A stretch of 64,000 bases of DNA, taken from the NCBI RefSeq assembly GCF_030815145.1, contig NZ_JAUSWJ010000001.1, forward strand, positions 806,001-870,000. Reading direction: 5' to 3'. Shown piece after piece: positions 10,401-18,524 of the stretch (position 1 is the first letter of the stretch; each line of letters opens with the position of its first letter). Origin of the DNA: Kaistia geumhonensis. GTDB taxonomy: Bacteria > Pseudomonadota > Alphaproteobacteria > Rhizobiales > Kaistiaceae. A program made the translations under genes and the position numbers. The notes beneath the pieces are model-generated. The model saw nothing but the letters and a program-made list of their open reading frames with translations. It did not search any database and had not been told where the DNA came from.

Positions 10401-10434
10401 CGAAGGGCGCCGGAATGTCATCCGGCGCCCTTCG
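10401..10434 (-). terminator. Strong hairpin between tsf and pyrH
   Basis: A perfect 14-bp stem, CGAAGGGCGCCGGA at 10401-10414 and its complement at 10421-10434, with a 6-nt loop. It lies 34 bp past the tsf stop on the minus strand. There is no clear U-tract after it (TGTATCGGGA), so it may act as a Rho-independent-like terminator of rpsB-tsf or as a 3' stabiliser with a partial stop before pyrH. Confidence 0.6.
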
Positions 10435-10467
10435 CTAATGTCTCGGGGAAGCGCTTGTTTCCAGAAC

Positions 10468-11394
10468 TTATTTCGTTCCGGCCGCGGCCGCGACCTCGGC
10501 GGCGAAGTCGGTCTCTTCCTTCTCGACGCCGTCGCCGAGGCGGAACATGACGAACTCCGTCAGCTTGATCGGCGCGCCGACATCGGCCTCGGCTGCCTTC
10601 AGCGCCTTCTCGACCGTCAGGTCGGGATTGATCACGAAGGCCTGCAGAAGGAGGACGACCTCCTCGTAATACTTGCGCACGCGGCCCTCGACCATCTTCT
10701 CGATGATCGCCTCGGGCTTGCCGGACTCGCGGGCCTGCTCGGCATAGACGGCGCGCTCGCGGGCGACGACCGCCGGGTCGAGCGCATCGGTCGAGACCGA
10801 AAGCGGGCTGGTCGCGGCGATGTGCATCGCGATCTGGCGGCCGAGCGCGGCGAGCTTCTCCTTGTCGCCGGTCGACTCGAGCGCGACGAGCACGCCGATC
10901 TTGCCGAGGCCCGGAGCGGTCGCCGAGTGGACATAGGTCGCCACGACGCCGTCGCTGACGCCGATGGCGGCCGAGCGGCGGAGGTTCATGTTCTCGCCGA
11001 TGGTGGCGACGGCCTCGGTGATCGTGTCCTTGACCGACTTCTCCGAACCCGGGAAGGCAGCGGCGGCAACGGCCTCGACCGAGCCGTCGGTCTCGAGCGC
11101 CGCCTTGGCGACGTTGAGCACCAACTGCTGGAATTCGGCATTGCGGGCGACGAAGTCGGTCTCGGAGTTGAGCTCGACGACGACGGCGCGCGGACCCGAG
11201 GCGGCGACGCCGACAAGGCCCTCGGACGCGACGCGGCCGGCCTTCTTGGCGGCCTTGGCGAGGCCCTTGGTGCGCAGCCAGTCGATCGCCGCCTCGATAT
11301 CGCCGGCGGTCTCGGTCAGCGCGGCCTTGCAGTCCATCATGCCCGCGCCGGTCTTCTCGCGCAGGTCCTTCACCATCGAAGCGGAAATCGTCAT
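10468..11394 (-). CDS. tsf: Elongation factor Ts
   Basis: Guanine nucleotide exchange factor for EF-Tu. The 308-residue protein opens with [19 protein letters not shown], the UBA-like N-terminal domain, and contains the core motif [15 protein letters not shown] chose ATG 11394, which begins [11 protein letters not shown]; an upstream frame adds 82 residues of low-complexity Arg/Pro/Ser read from antisense of rpsB and the gap. It follows rpsB after a 109-bp gap that contains a hairpin. Confidence 0.97.
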   Translation of the reverse strand: MTISASMVKDLREKTGAGMMDCKAALTETAGDIEAAIDWLRTKGLAKAAKKAGRVASEGLVGVAASGPRAVVVELNSETDFVARNAEFQQLVLNVAKAALETDGSVEAVAAAAFPGSEKSVKDTITEAVATIGENMNLRRSAAIGVSDGVVATYVHSATAPGLGKIGVLVALESTGDKEKLAALGRQIAMHIAATSPLSVSTDALDPAVVARERAVYAEQARESGKPEAIIEKMVEGRVRKYYEEVVLLLQAFVINPDLTVEKALKAAEADVGAPIKLTEFVMFRLGDGVEKEETDFAAEVAAAAGTK

Positions 11395-11428
11395 CGTCTG
11401 CCTCGTCAATCTCTTGTTTTCTAACGAA

Positions 11429-11453
11429 CAGCCGGGCGATGGGCGCCCGGCTG
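11429..11453 (-). promoter_or_regulatory. rpsB-tsf intergenic hairpin (attenuator candidate)
   Basis: A 10-bp perfect stem, CAGCCGGGCG at 11429-11438 and CGCCCGGCTG at 11444-11453, with a 5-nt loop, 50 bp after the rpsB stop and 34 bp before tsf. The minus-strand 3' side reads TTCGTTAGAAAAC, not a true U-tract. In other bacteria a partial terminator here sets the S2 to EF-Ts ratio; that role is inferred by position. Confidence 0.5.
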
Positions 11454-11503
11454 CGTCGTTTCGATCGTCAGGGACGCCGCCGGAAAGGGCGGCGCAGCTT
11501 GGG

Positions 11504-12280
11504 TCAGGCGGCCGCGACTTCGCCGGCTTCCTCGGGAAGAGCCTCTTCGTAGATCTCTTCCTGGGCGCCGAGGTCGAGGCCGGCCGAGCCGGCGGCACGC
11601 GAGATGCCGTCGAGCGCGGCGCGGGCGACCAGGTCGCCATAGAGCGTCAGCGCACGGCCGGCGTCGTCATTGCCCGGAATCGGATAGGTGATGCCATCCG
11701 GGTCCGAATTGGAATCGATGATTGCCGCGACAGGAATATGAAGCCGGCGGGCTTCCTGGATCGCGAGCGCTTCCTTGTTGGTGTCGATCACGAACAGGAG
11801 GTCGGGGATGCCGCCCATGTCCTTGATGCCGCCGAGCGCGTTCTCGAGCTTGTCGCGCTCGCGCGACAGCGTCAGGCGCTCCTTCTTCGTCAGGCCCTGC
11901 ACGTCCGACGAGAGCAGTTCGTCGAGGTGGCGAAGGCGCTGGATCGAATGCGAGATCGTCTTCCAGTTGGTCAGCATGCCGCCGAGCCAGCGGGAATTCA
12001 CATAATACTGCGCGCAGCGCTTGGCGGCATCGGCCACCGGCTCGGAAGCCTGGCGCTTCGTGCCGACGAACAGGACGCGGCCACCGCCGGCCACCGTGTC
12101 GCTCACCGCCTGGAGGGCGCGATGCAGCAGCGGAACCGTCTGCGCGAGGTCGATGATGTGGATGTTGTTGCGCACGCCATAGAGATACGGCGCCATCTTC
12201 GGGTTCCAGCGATGCTTCTGGTGGCCGAAATGGACGCCCGCCTCGAGAAGCTGGCGCATGGAGTAATCAGGAAGAGCCAT
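11504..12280 (-). CDS. rpsB: 30S ribosomal protein S2
   Basis: Assembles late into the 30S subunit and helps anchor S1. The 258-residue protein has the family signatures [15 protein letters not shown] near residue 18 and [14 protein letters not shown] near residue 180. The C-terminus ends in an acidic Ala/Glu-rich tail typical of alphaproteobacteria. It is the first gene of the long minus-strand housekeeping run, with a recognisable promoter about 120 bp upstream. Confidence 0.98.
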   Translation of the reverse strand: MALPDYSMRQLLEAGVHFGHQKHRWNPKMAPYLYGVRNNIHIIDLAQTVPLLHRALQAVSDTVAGGGRVLFVGTKRQASEPVADAAKRCAQYYVNSRWLGGMLTNWKTISHSIQRLRHLDELLSSDVQGLTKKERLTLSRERDKLENALGGIKDMGGIPDLLFVIDTNKEALAIQEARRLHIPVAAIIDSNSDPDGITYPIPGNDDAGRALTLYGDLVARAALDGISRAAGSAGLDLGAQEEIYEEALPEEAGEVAAA

Positions 12281-12402
12281 CTAAACGGTATCCTTCACCG
12301 GTTGAACCTCCGTGGGGAAAGCCAATCCTCGATCGGCACCGGTGGGTCCCGACAAACGCAAAAGCGCCGCCGGAGCCCGAGCCCCACGTGTGGAATGCGC
12401 GC

Positions 12403-12431
12403 CTTATAGGCGGCGAAGCGGAAGAACGCAA
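12403..12431 (-). promoter_or_regulatory. Probable sigma-70 promoter of rpsB
   Basis: On the minus strand TTGCGT (12431-12426) and TATAAG (12408-12403) are separated by exactly 17 bp, a strong alphaproteobacterial housekeeping pair. Transcription would start near 12396 and leave a leader of about 115 nt before the rpsB ATG, long enough for S2 autoregulation. The promoter call is from spacing and sequence only. Confidence 0.7.
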
Positions 12432-12521
12432 GCGATCGGCCGGGTCTGGACGCCGGATCTGCCGCATGCGATGCGCTCATATGGCGTCCGCCGGGGTGCC
12501 GCGCAAGGTTCGGGAGAGCGC

Positions 12522-13085
12522 ATGGACACGTTCCGCTGGATGTCGACAGTGTTCTCGATGATCCTCGGTCTCGGCGTCGCCCGGATCCTCGCCTCCGCCG
12601 TGGCCGCGCTCAGGGCGCGCCGGCGGGCCCGACTCGACTGGGTCCCGCTCGCCTGGGCGTTCTTCATCTTCGCGCAACAATTGACGCTCTGGTGGAGCCT
12701 TGAGGATCTCGCCAACCTTTCGGCCCACTGGACCTATTTCCAGTTCCTCATCCTCGTCACGCTTGTGCTGACGCTGTTCATAGCCGCCGCGTCGGTCCTG
12801 CCGCCGAACGAGATCGCGGCGGGCGAGAGCATGCGTGACTTCTTCGAACAGGACGGGCGCTTCGGCCTGCTTGCGCTCGCCGCCTTCAACGTCACCGCGC
12901 TTGCCGTCAACCACGTCTTCTGGTCACCCGGAACCATCTCGCTTTCCGATGCGATCAACGTCGTGCTCATCGCCCTTCCGATCATCGGCTTCGTCGGAAC
13001 GCGGCGGGTCCAGGTCGTCGCGACCCTCGCCTATGCCGTCGCCATGGTCGTCGCGATCACGCTGCTCTCTCCGGCGAGCTACTGA
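12522..13085 (+). CDS. Uncharacterised multi-pass membrane protein
   Basis: I do not recognise a named family. The 187-residue product is very hydrophobic, with about five or six predicted membrane helices (for example residues 8-28, 42-60, 70-92, 110-130, 140-155 and 163-182) and a basic cytoplasmic loop RARRRARLDW after the first. The start ATG at 12522 is preceded by GGGAG at 5-6 bp; longer upstream frames read into the rpsB leader and look non-coding. It stands alone between two minus-strand blocks, 110 bp from the convergent dnaE. Coding character is good but the function is unknown. Confidence 0.75.
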   Translation: MDTFRWMSTVFSMILGLGVARILASAVAALRARRRARLDWVPLAWAFFIFAQQLTLWWSLEDLANLSAHWTYFQFLILVTLVLTLFIAAASVLPPNEIAAGESMRDFFEQDGRFGLLALAAFNVTALAVNHVFWSPGTISLSDAINVVLIALPIIGFVGTRRVQVVATLAYAVAMVVAITLLSPASY

Positions 13086-13195
13086 CCCCAGTTCACAAAG
13101 CGAATCCGGAAAGGCCAGGAACGGCCTGATCCGCCATGCCTCTGCTGCTTGGCCGGCACGGCCCGCGGGAGGTCGGGAGCGCGTTCCGGCCCTCG

Positions 13196-16100
13196 TCAGA
13201 CGAGTTCGACATGCTCGATGCCGTTCACCGCGCGCAGCGCTCCGGCGATCTGCGGCGTGAGCTGGTAGCGGCCGGGCAACTGCACCTCGACCTCGCGCTG
13301 CCCCTCGTCGAGCAGCAGCACGAGGCTGACATCGCCGTCGCCGCCGCGCGAGAGATGGCGCTCTATGCTTCGGAGCGGCTCCTCGGCCCGGAGGAAGACG
13401 CGGAGCTGCTTCAGTCCCGACACCATGTCGTCGAGCGGCTTCACCGAGACGACACGCACGCTGATGCCCTCCGGCCGGTCCTCGGCCGCCACCTGCACGA
13501 CCACCGAGCGACCCGGCTCCAGCTGGTCGCGGAACTCGTTCAGCGCCTCGGAGAAGAGGATCGCCTCGAACTGTCCCGTCGGATCGGAGAACTGGACGAT
13601 GCCCATGCGGTTGCCGGACTTCGTCTTGCGCTCCTGCCGCGCGGTGACCGTTCCGGCGAGACGGCCGGCCGCCGCGCCGCGCCGCACCGCCTCCGAGAAG
13701 TCCGCCCAGTTCTGCACGCGCTGCTTCTTCAGCACCGGCGCATATTCGTCGAGCGGATGCGCGGAAAGATAGAATCCGACGACGGCAAATTCCTTCTGCA
13801 GCCGCTCCGCCGGCAGCCAGGAATCGACCATCGGCAGCACCAGCGGCTCCCCCGCCCCTGCCCCGCCGAAGTTGAAGCCGTCCTGCCCGGCGGTCTGGTC
13901 CTCGACCAGACGGTTGCCGATGCCCATGATCCGCTCGATGCCGGCGAAGACGCGCGCCCGGTCGCGCTCGAGATCGTCGAAGGCGCCAGCGGCGACGAGG
14001 CTCTCCAGAGTCCGCTTGTTCAGGATGCGGGGATTGATGCGGGCCGCAAAATCGGCGAGGTCGCGGAAGGCTCGCCCGCCGCGGGCCTCGACGAGGTGCT
14101 CCACCGCCTGCGCGCCGACGCCCTTGATGGCCGCCAGCGAATAGAGGATGCGCCCGTCCTCGACGTCGAACACGGCGCCGGATCGGTTGACCGAGGGCAA
14201 GTCGACCTGAATGTTGAGTCTTATTGCTTCACGTCGAAAATCGTTGATTTTGTCGGTGTTGCCCATGTCGAGCGTCATCGACGCCGCCAGGAACTCCGTC
14301 GGGTAGTTCGCCTTGAGATAGGCCGTGTGATAGGAGACGAGCGCGTATGCGGCGGCATGACTCTTGTTGAAGCCGTAATCCGCGAACTTCGCCAGAAGGT
14401 CGAAGATCATGTCGGCCCGTTCCTTGGCGAGCCCCCGCTCGACGGCGCCGTCGACGAAGCGCACGCGCTGCGCATCCATCTCCGCCTTGATCTTCTTGCC
14501 CATCGCGCGGCGCAACAGGTCGGCCTCGCCGAGCGAGTAGCCCGACAGGATCTGCGCGATCTGCATCACCTGTTCCTGATAGATGATGACGCCGTGCGTC
14601 TCCTTGAGCACCGGCTCGAGCAGCGGGTGCAGGAAGTCCGGTTTCTCCTCGCCATGCTTGCGCGCGTTGTAGACCGGGATGTTGTCCATCGGGCCAGGAC
14701 GATAGAGCGCGACGAGCGCGATGATGTCCTCGAAGCGGTCGGGCCGCATGCCGACCAGGGCCTTGCGCATGCCCTGGCTTTCCAGCTGGAACACGCCGAC
14801 CGTCTCGCCGCGCGTCAGCATGTCGTAAGTCGGCTTGTCGTCCAGTGGCAGCGCCGAAAGATCGAGTCTTATCCCGCGCTTGGCGATGAGCGCTAATGCG
14901 GTTTCGAGGACGGTGAGCGTCTTCAGGCCGAGAAAGTCGAACTTCACCAGCCCCGCGCTCTCGACCCATTTCATGTTGAACTGGGTGACGGGCATCGAGG
15001 AGCGCGGATCGCGATAGAGCGGCACGAGCGCGTCGAGCCGGCGGTCGCCGATCACGATGCCGGCGGCGTGGGTCGAGGCATGGCGATAGAGCCCCTCGAG
15101 CTTCTGCGCCATGGCGAGCAGCCGGGCCACGGTCGGGTCCTCGTCGCGGGCGGCGCGCAGGCGCGGCTCGTCCTCGATCGCCTTGTCCAGGGTCACCGGA
15201 TTGGCCGGGTTCTGCGGCACGAGCTTGCAGAGCCGGTCGACCTGGCCATAGGGCATCTGCAGCACGCGGCCGACGTCGCGCAGCACCGCGCGCGCCTGCA
15301 GCGTTCCGAAGGTGATGATCTGGGCCACCTGGTCGGTGCCGTATTTCTGCTGGACGTAGCGGATGACCTCGTCGCGCCGGTCCTGGCAGAAGTCGATGTC
15401 GAAGTCCGGCATCGAGACGCGTTCCGGGTTGAGGAAGCGTTCGAAGAGCAGCGCGAAGCGCATCGGATCGAGATCGGTGATGGTGAGCGACCAGGCGACG
15501 AGGGAGCCGGCGCCCGAGCCGCGGCCTGGACCCACCGGAATCCCTTGCGATTTCGCCCACTGGATGAAGTCGGCGACGATGAGGAAATAGCCGGGGAACT
15601 TCATCTTCACGATGACGCCGAGCTCGAATTCGAGCCTTTCGGCGTAGTCCTCCGGGGAGAGTCCCGGCGCGGTGCCATGGGCGGCAAGACGCCGTGCCAG
15701 GCCTTCGCGCGCCATCTGGCGGAGCGCCTCGACCTCCGCCGCCTCCGCTTCGGCCGGATCGGCGTCGGCCCCGGCGAAGCGCGGCAGGATCGGCTTGCGC
15801 TTCACCGGCCGGTAGTGGCAGCGCAGCGCGATCTCGACCGTATTGTCCACGGCCTCGGGCAGGTCGGCGAACAGCGCCACCATCTCGCCGCGCGTCTTGA
15901 AATAGTGTTCCGGAGTCAGGCGCCGGCGCTTCTCCTCAGCGATCACCGCGCCCTCGGCGATTGCGATCAGAGCGTCATGCGCCTCGTAGTCGTCACGCTT
16001 CGGGAAGAAGGGCTCGTTTGTGGCGACGAGCGGCAGCCCGAGCCGATAGGCGAGCGCGACGAGATCGGCCTCGCAGCGCTCGCTGTCGGGGCCATGGCGC

Positions 16101-16675
16101 TGCAGTTCGACATAGAGGCGATCGCCGAAGGCCGCCGCGAGCCGCACCAGCCGCGCCTCGGCCACGACGCCCTGCCCTGCGCGGAACGCCTGATCTGCGG
16201 GACCGGCCGGGCCACCGGTGAGCAGGATCAGCCCGGCGGCCGCAGCCTCGAGGTCAGCGATCGAGACATGGGGCCGCTCGCCGGCGTCGGTTTCCATGAA
16301 GGCGCGGGAAACGAGGCGAACGAGATTCCAGTAGCCAGTCTCGTCGGCTGCCAGAGCGACGACGTCGGCCAGCGGTTTCGCGCCCGCTTGCGGCTTGCGG
16401 GCCGGCTCGAAGCCATCGTCGAACCAGACGGCGAGCTGGCAGCCGATGATCGGCTGGATGCCCTGCTCGGCCATCTTCTCGGAGAATTCCAGCGCGCCAA
16501 ACAGATTGCCGGTGTCGGTCAGCGCGAGCGCCGGCTGCTTGTCGGCAATGGCGAGCTTGCCGAGAGCCTTCAGCGGCAGCGCACCTTCGAGCAGCGAATA
16601 GGCGGAATGCACCCGAAGATGCACGAAACCGACACCGCCCGCCGCCAGGGACCGCCGCTCGCCCGTTACGCTCAT
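13196..16675 (-). CDS. dnaE: DNA polymerase III alpha subunit, DnaE1 type
   Basis: Replicative C-family polymerase. About 1159 residues, the length of DnaE1 rather than the shorter DnaE2 mutator. In order: an N-terminal PHP domain (FVHLRVHSAYSLLEGALPL), the polymerase core with PDFDIDFCQDRRDEV holding catalytic aspartates and GPGRGSGAGSLVAW before it, the GYGFNKSHAAAYA-like segment (FADYGFNKSHAAAYALVSY), an HhH region, and an OB domain (GTVTARQERKTKSG). I prefer ATG 16675, with GAGG 5 bp upstream, to GTG 16681. A short AT-rich, rare-codon patch occurs near 14206-14260. The upstream neighbour is an SOS-box microprotein, so dnaE may be partly LexA-controlled. Confidence 0.97.
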   Translation of the reverse strand: MSVTGERRSLAAGGVGFVHLRVHSAYSLLEGALPLKALGKLAIADKQPALALTDTGNLFGALEFSEKMAEQGIQPIIGCQLAVWFDDGFEPARKPQAGAKPLADVVALAADETGYWNLVRLVSRAFMETDAGERPHVSIADLEAAAAGLILLTGGPAGPADQAFRAGQGVVAEARLVRLAAAFGDRLYVELQRHGPDSERCEADLVALAYRLGLPLVATNEPFFPKRDDYEAHDALIAIAEGAVIAEEKRRRLTPEHYFKTRGEMVALFADLPEAVDNTVEIALRCHYRPVKRKPILPRFAGADADPAEAEAAEVEALRQMAREGLARRLAAHGTAPGLSPEDYAERLEFELGVIVKMKFPGYFLIVADFIQWAKSQGIPVGPGRGSGAGSLVAWSLTITDLDPMRFALLFERFLNPERVSMPDFDIDFCQDRRDEVIRYVQQKYGTDQVAQIITFGTLQARAVLRDVGRVLQMPYGQVDRLCKLVPQNPANPVTLDKAIEDEPRLRAARDEDPTVARLLAMAQKLEGLYRHASTHAAGIVIGDRRLDALVPLYRDPRSSMPVTQFNMKWVESAGLVKFDFLGLKTLTVLETALALIAKRGIRLDLSALPLDDKPTYDMLTRGETVGVFQLESQGMRKALVGMRPDRFEDIIALVALYRPGPMDNIPVYNARKHGEEKPDFLHPLLEPVLKETHGVIIYQEQVMQIAQILSGYSLGEADLLRRAMGKKIKAEMDAQRVRFVDGAVERGLAKERADMIFDLLAKFADYGFNKSHAAAYALVSYHTAYLKANYPTEFLAASMTLDMGNTDKINDFRREAIRLNIQVDLPSVNRSGAVFDVEDGRILYSLAAIKGVGAQAVEHLVEARGGRAFRDLADFAARINPRILNKRTLESLVAAGAFDDLERDRARVFAGIERIMGIGNRLVEDQTAGQDGFNFGGAGAGEPLVLPMVDSWLPAERLQKEFAVVGFYLSAHPLDEYAPVLKKQRVQNWADFSEAVRRGAAAGRLAGTVTARQERKTKSGNRMGIVQFSDPTGQFEAILFSEALNEFRDQLEPGRSVVVQVAAEDRPEGISVRVVSVKPLDDMVSGLKQLRVFLRAEEPLRSIERHLSRGGDGDVSLVLLLDEGQREVEVQLPGRYQLTPQIAGALRAVNGIEHVELV

Positions 16676-16738
16676 AGCCACCTCGCTCGAAGGTCCATCG
16701 CCAGACCTTATCCCGCGAGTCGTCTCCGCCCGTCCACC

Positions 16739-16754
16739 GCCGCGGACCCGCGGC
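16739..16754 (-). repeat. Short GC palindrome after the microprotein
   Basis: GCCGCGG (16739-16745) and CCGCGGC (16748-16754) form a compact hairpin 6 bp after the stop of the 32-residue gene and 63 bp before dnaE. There is no U-tract on the minus strand, so it may weakly stop transcription or simply sit in a transcript that continues into dnaE. Confidence 0.35.
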
Positions 16755-16760
16755 AGCCGG

Positions 16761-16859
16761 CTAGACGACGTGGGCGATCAGCTCCGACCAGAGGGTGATC
16801 ATGGCGACGAACGAGGCGAGCGCGGCAAGGGCAGCGAGATCACGGATCAGCATGGACAT
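16761..16859 (-). CDS. SOS-box-preceded 32-residue membrane microprotein
   Basis: A 33-codon frame from ATG 16859 to TAG, reading MSMLIRDLAALAALA then SFVAMITLWSELIAHVV. Residues 8-24 form one hydrophobic helix, with Arg6/Asp7 before and Glu26 after, so a single-pass inner-membrane protein is predicted. The Shine-Dalgarno GGAGG lies 8 bp upstream, the strongest seen here. Its promoter holds a perfect LexA operator (see the regulatory entry). Size, topology and control resemble SidA, the 29-residue SOS-induced division inhibitor of Caulobacter; the resemblance is by architecture, not by shown homology. dnaE follows 85 bp downstream on the same strand. Confidence 0.7.
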   Translation of the reverse strand: MSMLIRDLAALAALASFVAMITLWSELIAHVV

Positions 16860-16892
16860 CGTCTTATCCTCCGAAACCACCAAGATATCCCC

Positions 16893-16921
16893 ATATGTTC
16901 ACGTTCTGTTCTACTCGTCAA
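16893..16921 (-). promoter_or_regulatory. LexA-type SOS promoter
   Basis: On the minus strand TTGACG (16921-16916) and ACATAT (16898-16893) are spaced by 17 bp. Between and overlapping them lies GAAC-N7-GAAC, seen on the plus strand as GTTCACGTTCTGTTC at 16897-16911, a perfect match to the alphaproteobacterial LexA site GTTC-N7-GTTC. An operator in the promoter spacer would block RNA polymerase until LexA is cleaved. The -10 is weak, so the exact start site is uncertain; the operator itself is clear. Confidence 0.75.
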
Positions 16922-17169
16922 GTTTGTTGCCGCCTCCTCGGGCCGGTCCAACAGCGTGCTCTTCCGGCGATCACCGGCGCGGGCGGCAGCGGCATAGGAA
17001 ATCCAGCCGCGAGAGGGGGACGCCCAGCACCAGCTGGGCATCCCTCGCATCGAGATGGAGCGAGGCCAAGACAGGCGTTGGCGCACCCGCCATCACGCTG
17101 ACGGGGCAATCGCGCAGCAGACAGGCATCTGATGTCCGGCGGCGCCACCGGGCCCGATGGCGTTGCTCG
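16922..17169. other. Non-coding gap, no gene recognised
   Basis: With the SOS promoter and leader this forms about 310 bp without a gene. I see one small stem, GCCCAGC-ACCA-GCTGGGC at 17022-17039, and no frame with convincing codon use or ribosome binding site. The far end abuts the stop of a zinc alcohol dehydrogenase. Confidence 0.5.
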
Positions 17170-18180
17170 TCAGTTGCGATCGTCGTCCTGAGGGAAGATC
17201 AGCAACTTGCCGGTGCCGGGTGCATTGGCGGCGAGCGCGGCGTACGCAGCCGCCGCCTCGCGAAGCGGATAGCGCCCGGTCACGAGAGCCGACGGTTTCA
17301 GCCGGCCTCGGCCCAGCAGGGAGAGCATGGTTTGCCAGACGCCGGGGCTGCCGAGGGAGCCGGTCAACGTGTGATCGCTGACCACGATGTGGTCGACATC
17401 GACCGGCAAGTGCGGCTGCCCGAAGAGGCCCACCACCACGAGCCTGCCGCCGGGCGCGAGGACGGCGAGCGCCTGCTGCAGGGCGGCGGGATGGCCACTC
17501 GCCTCGATGACGATGTCGAAGCGCTCGTCCGGCTGAGGTCGACGCGCGCCCATCGCTTCTGCGCGGGCGACCCTGTCGTCATCGACCTCCATGATCGCGA
17601 CATCCGCGCCGTGATAATCGAGCGCGATGGCAGCGACGAGCCAGCCGATGGTGCCTGCGCCCACGACCAGGATCGACCGCCCCGGCCGCCAGTCGGCGCG
17701 CTGGACGGCGCGAAGCGCCACGGCCGCCGGCTCGGCGAAGGCCGCGTCCTCTATCGCGACATCGGACGGCACGCGATGCGCCGCGCGAGCGGGAAAGGCA
17801 AGAAGCCCGCTCATGGCGCCGGCCTGGCGAAGGATGCCCGTTTCTGCCCTGTCGGGACATTGGTGATAGCTGCCGGAAAGGCAGAGGCGGCAATGGCTGC
17901 AGCCGATGCTGCATTCGCCGACGACGAGATCACCCGGCGCGAAGCCGAGCACCCCCTCACCGTGACAGACCACGCGGGCGACCCACTCATGGCCCGGCGT
18001 CAGCGGGAAGGTCGCGAGGCCCTGGCGGAGATAGACCATGCTGCCGTCGGACAGCTCAAGGTCGGTCCGGCAGAGCCCGACGGCGAGCGGCGCCAGCAGA
18101 AGCTCGCCCGGCCCAGGCTCCGGGGACGGCCGCTCGGAAAGTTCTACCCTGCCGGGACCGGCGATGACGATGGAGCGCAT
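17170..18180 (-). CDS. Zinc-dependent medium-chain alcohol dehydrogenase
   Basis: MDR-superfamily NAD(P)-dependent dehydrogenase, 336 residues from ATG 18180. The catalytic domain carries CRTDLE near residue 35 and GHEWVARV near residue 65; the structural-zinc cysteines lie in CSIGCSHCRLCLSG (about residues 90-103). The Rossmann motif VVGAGTIGWLVA is near residue 170. The catalytic zinc ligands Cys and His are present. Substrate is not evident; threonine or polyol dehydrogenase relatives are possible. A TTG at 18195 would extend it by five residues but lies inside a palindromic operator, so I prefer 18180. No ribosome binding site is obvious at that ATG. Confidence 0.88.
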   Translation of the reverse strand: MRSIVIAGPGRVELSERPSPEPGPGELLLAPLAVGLCRTDLELSDGSMVYLRQGLATFPLTPGHEWVARVVCHGEGVLGFAPGDLVVGECSIGCSHCRLCLSGSYHQCPDRAETGILRQAGAMSGLLAFPARAAHRVPSDVAIEDAAFAEPAAVALRAVQRADWRPGRSILVVGAGTIGWLVAAIALDYHGADVAIMEVDDDRVARAEAMGARRPQPDERFDIVIEASGHPAALQQALAVLAPGGRLVVVGLFGQPHLPVDVDHIVVSDHTLTGSLGSPGVWQTMLSLLGRGRLKPSALVTGRYPLREAAAAYAALAANAPGTGKLLIFPQDDDRN

Positions 18181-18183
18181 AAG

Positions 18184-18196
18184 CTTGTCCGACAAG
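18184..18196. promoter_or_regulatory. GntR-like operator palindrome
   Basis: CTTGTC-C-GACAAG is a perfect odd palindrome ending 3 bp upstream of the alcohol dehydrogenase ATG. The TTGTC...GACAA form is typical of GntR-family (FadR/FCD subfamily) operators in alphaproteobacteria. No GntR gene lies in the window, so the regulator would be elsewhere. Confidence 0.55.
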
Positions 18197-18524
18197 TGGC
18201 GGTGACGTGCGAAGCTAACGGTCCCTTCCGGTCACCGCTACGCCGATTTCGGATGATTTCGATCGAAACCGCAGCATTTTCCGGACGGCCAACGGTTCCC
18301 CGCGGCGCTTCTACCCGTATCGATGGCACGCAGGTCATCGCCGATATCAAGACCGGCGCGGACGATCGACATGGGCCCCGTCGCCGTCGCCGCTCGCGGC
18401 GACCAGTTTCGGCACGCTCCCCTTGCGCCGATGGCGGCGCACCAACGTCATCTGCACTGCACAATCCGCGACTATTCTCGCCCCATTCGGTCTGCGCGTC
18501 CGGCGCGGGTGACGGAGCATCACG
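18197..18524. other. Non-coding divergent gap
   Basis: About 340 bp, counting the operator, between the divergent dehydrogenase and esterase genes. Apart from the palindrome at 18184-18196 I see no repeat, RNA or convincing small gene. Open frames on either strand here have Arg-rich, low-complexity translations and no ribosome binding sites. Confidence 0.45.

Noticed and set aside
12312-12521. Longer N-terminus for the unknown membrane protein
   Set aside because: The extra 70 residues are Arg-rich, come from the rpsB leader and promoter, and precede a good ribosome binding site for the inner ATG.
15068-16798. 576-codon plus-strand frame opposite the dnaE N-terminus
   Set aside because: Repetitive His/Arg/Gly/Glu composition; DnaE domains are intact on the other strand.
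17022-17039. GCCCAGC-ACCA-GCTGGGC as a terminator for the alcohol dehydrogenase gene
   Set aside because: The stem is only 7 bp and lies about 130 bp past the stop with no T-tract on either strand; too weak to annotate separately.
16918-17148. Minus-strand 76-codon frame downstream of the alcohol dehydrogenase gene
   Set aside because: Cys/Arg/Pro-rich translation, no Shine-Dalgarno; overlaps the SOS promoter.
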